NCBI GenBank assembly: GCA_030065615.1
Contig: JASJDR010000022.1
Span: forward strand, 17,698-81,697
DNA length: 64,000 nucleotides
Origin: Xenococcus sp. MO_188.B8
Lineage (GTDB): Bacteria; Cyanobacteriota; Cyanobacteriia; Cyanobacteriales; Xenococcaceae
Direction: 5' to 3'
The position numbers and the translations under genes are program-made. The first letter of the stretch is position 1. Each line of letters opens with the position of its first letter. Under the pieces are notes generated by a model. It saw only the letters and a program-made list of their open reading frames with translations, was not told where the DNA came from and did not search any database. This document shows, in pieces, positions 63,666 to 64,000 of the stretch.

Positions 63666-63947
63666 ATGAGCTGGCAAAATCTTAAAACTTTTGGCTTAAC
63701 TTCAGTATTGGCTTTCACAACTATTGGGTGCGTCACCGTCACTCCCAAAATTCAAGCAGAATCTTCACTTCAAAAGTCTCAAACTCAAATAGTAGTAGAA
63801 AAAACTGCGGAAACTAATAATTTTGTTGCGGTTGGGCGAAAAAGCACTACAGGGAAAATTAAGCTTATTAACGAAAATGGGAACAGATATATTGAGTTTG
63901 ACCGAAAGACCTCAGAGCGCAAGCCCCTGACTTCAGGCATGGGGTAA
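63666..63947 (+). pseudogene. DM13-domain protein, interrupted by a mobile-element end
   Basis: A signal sequence with lipoprotein-like cysteine (MSWQNLKTFGLTSVLAFTTIGC) is followed by the start of a DM13 domain (FVAVGRKSTTGKIKLINENG, NRYIEFD). After about 63903 the reading turns into a short foreign tail ending in TSGMG. This tail encodes DNA typical of IS605-type ends (GCCCCTGACTTCAGGCATGGGG-like hairpin). DM13 proteins are exported and bind a redox cofactor or metal. The rest of the gene could lie beyond the window. Confidence 0.65.
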
Positions 63948-64000
63948 GCCCAGAACACGAAGCTGGGTAAACGAAGGGAATTCTATTCCCGACCTGTCTT
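63904..64000. mobile_element. Mobile-element end inside the DM13 gene
   Basis: From about 63904 the DNA carries a hairpin CCCCTGA-CTTCAGGCA-TGGGG (63923-63944) and the dispersed module CCCAGAACACGAAGCTGGG (63949-63967), one base different from the three copies at 6388-6539. A further stem GGGAATTC-TATTCCC follows. The window ends inside it, so its size is unknown. Confidence 0.55.

Overview
The window is chromosomal DNA from a cyanobacterium. The sequence is AT-rich and dotted with the HIP1 octamer GCGATCGC. It carries cyanobacterial marker genes: nblA, the clock-input gene ldpA, ycf35, an SLH-type iron-uptake porin, plant-type ferredoxin, DUF4168, TIGR03792 and a PirA-like regulator. Fatty acyl-AMP ligase, many toxin-antitoxin pairs, caspase/NACHT genes and abundant intergenic hairpin repeats suggest a larger-genome lineage (Pleurocapsales or a relative is my guess). 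No rRNA, tRNA or CRISPR array was recognised.

Layout. 0-18 kb: mostly housekeeping and conserved cyanobacterial genes (threonine ammonia-lyase, FAAL, ArsA/Get3-type ATPase, CBS protein, ferredoxin, SpoIIIAA-like R3H ATPase, LdpA, SAM hydrolase, secreted pentapeptide-repeat protein), with one frameshifted gene at 14.2 kb. 18-36 kb: a long run of genes all on the minus strand that looks like an accessory carbohydrate-oxidation island. It holds a GMC oxidoreductase with a ferritin-like protein and a small dehydrogenase subunit, two (alpha/alpha)6-barrel glycoside hydrolases, an MRJP/Yellow-type beta-propeller, a DyP peroxidase, a secreted copper-radical oxidase with all ligands present, two sugar isomerase/epimerase-type TIM barrels (one exported) and two NTF2-like proteins. 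The first gene is preceded by a tight cluster of palindromes that looks like an operator.

36-41 kb: PirA-like regulator, ketoacyl synthase, lipoprotein cyclophilin and the lipid A genes lpxC-fabZ-lpxA. 41-44 kb: a CheA-type hybrid kinase without an Hpt domain. 44.5-49.4 kb: a caspase-family gene split by one in-frame amber codon, followed 9 bp later by a CHAT-NACHT-transmembrane protein. This resembles an NLR-like cell-death or defence module and is the strongest candidate for an undescribed system. It is followed (49.5-53 kb) by three toxin-antitoxin pairs, remnants of two more, and a Uma2-type gene broken by a 93-bp MITE-like hairpin element. 53-61 kb: the ferredoxin/Ycf35/DUF2997 cluster, a saccharopine-dehydrogenase-like oxidoreductase, the porin, nblA, and three short unrecognised genes. 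61-64 kb: FHA protein, a decayed IS200/IS605-type tnpB with its structured end, gloA, and a DM13-domain gene that appears interrupted by another mobile-element end.

Several dispersed hairpin repeat families occupy the intergenic regions and in at least one case have entered a gene. Assignments rest on reading motifs by eye. No database searches were run.
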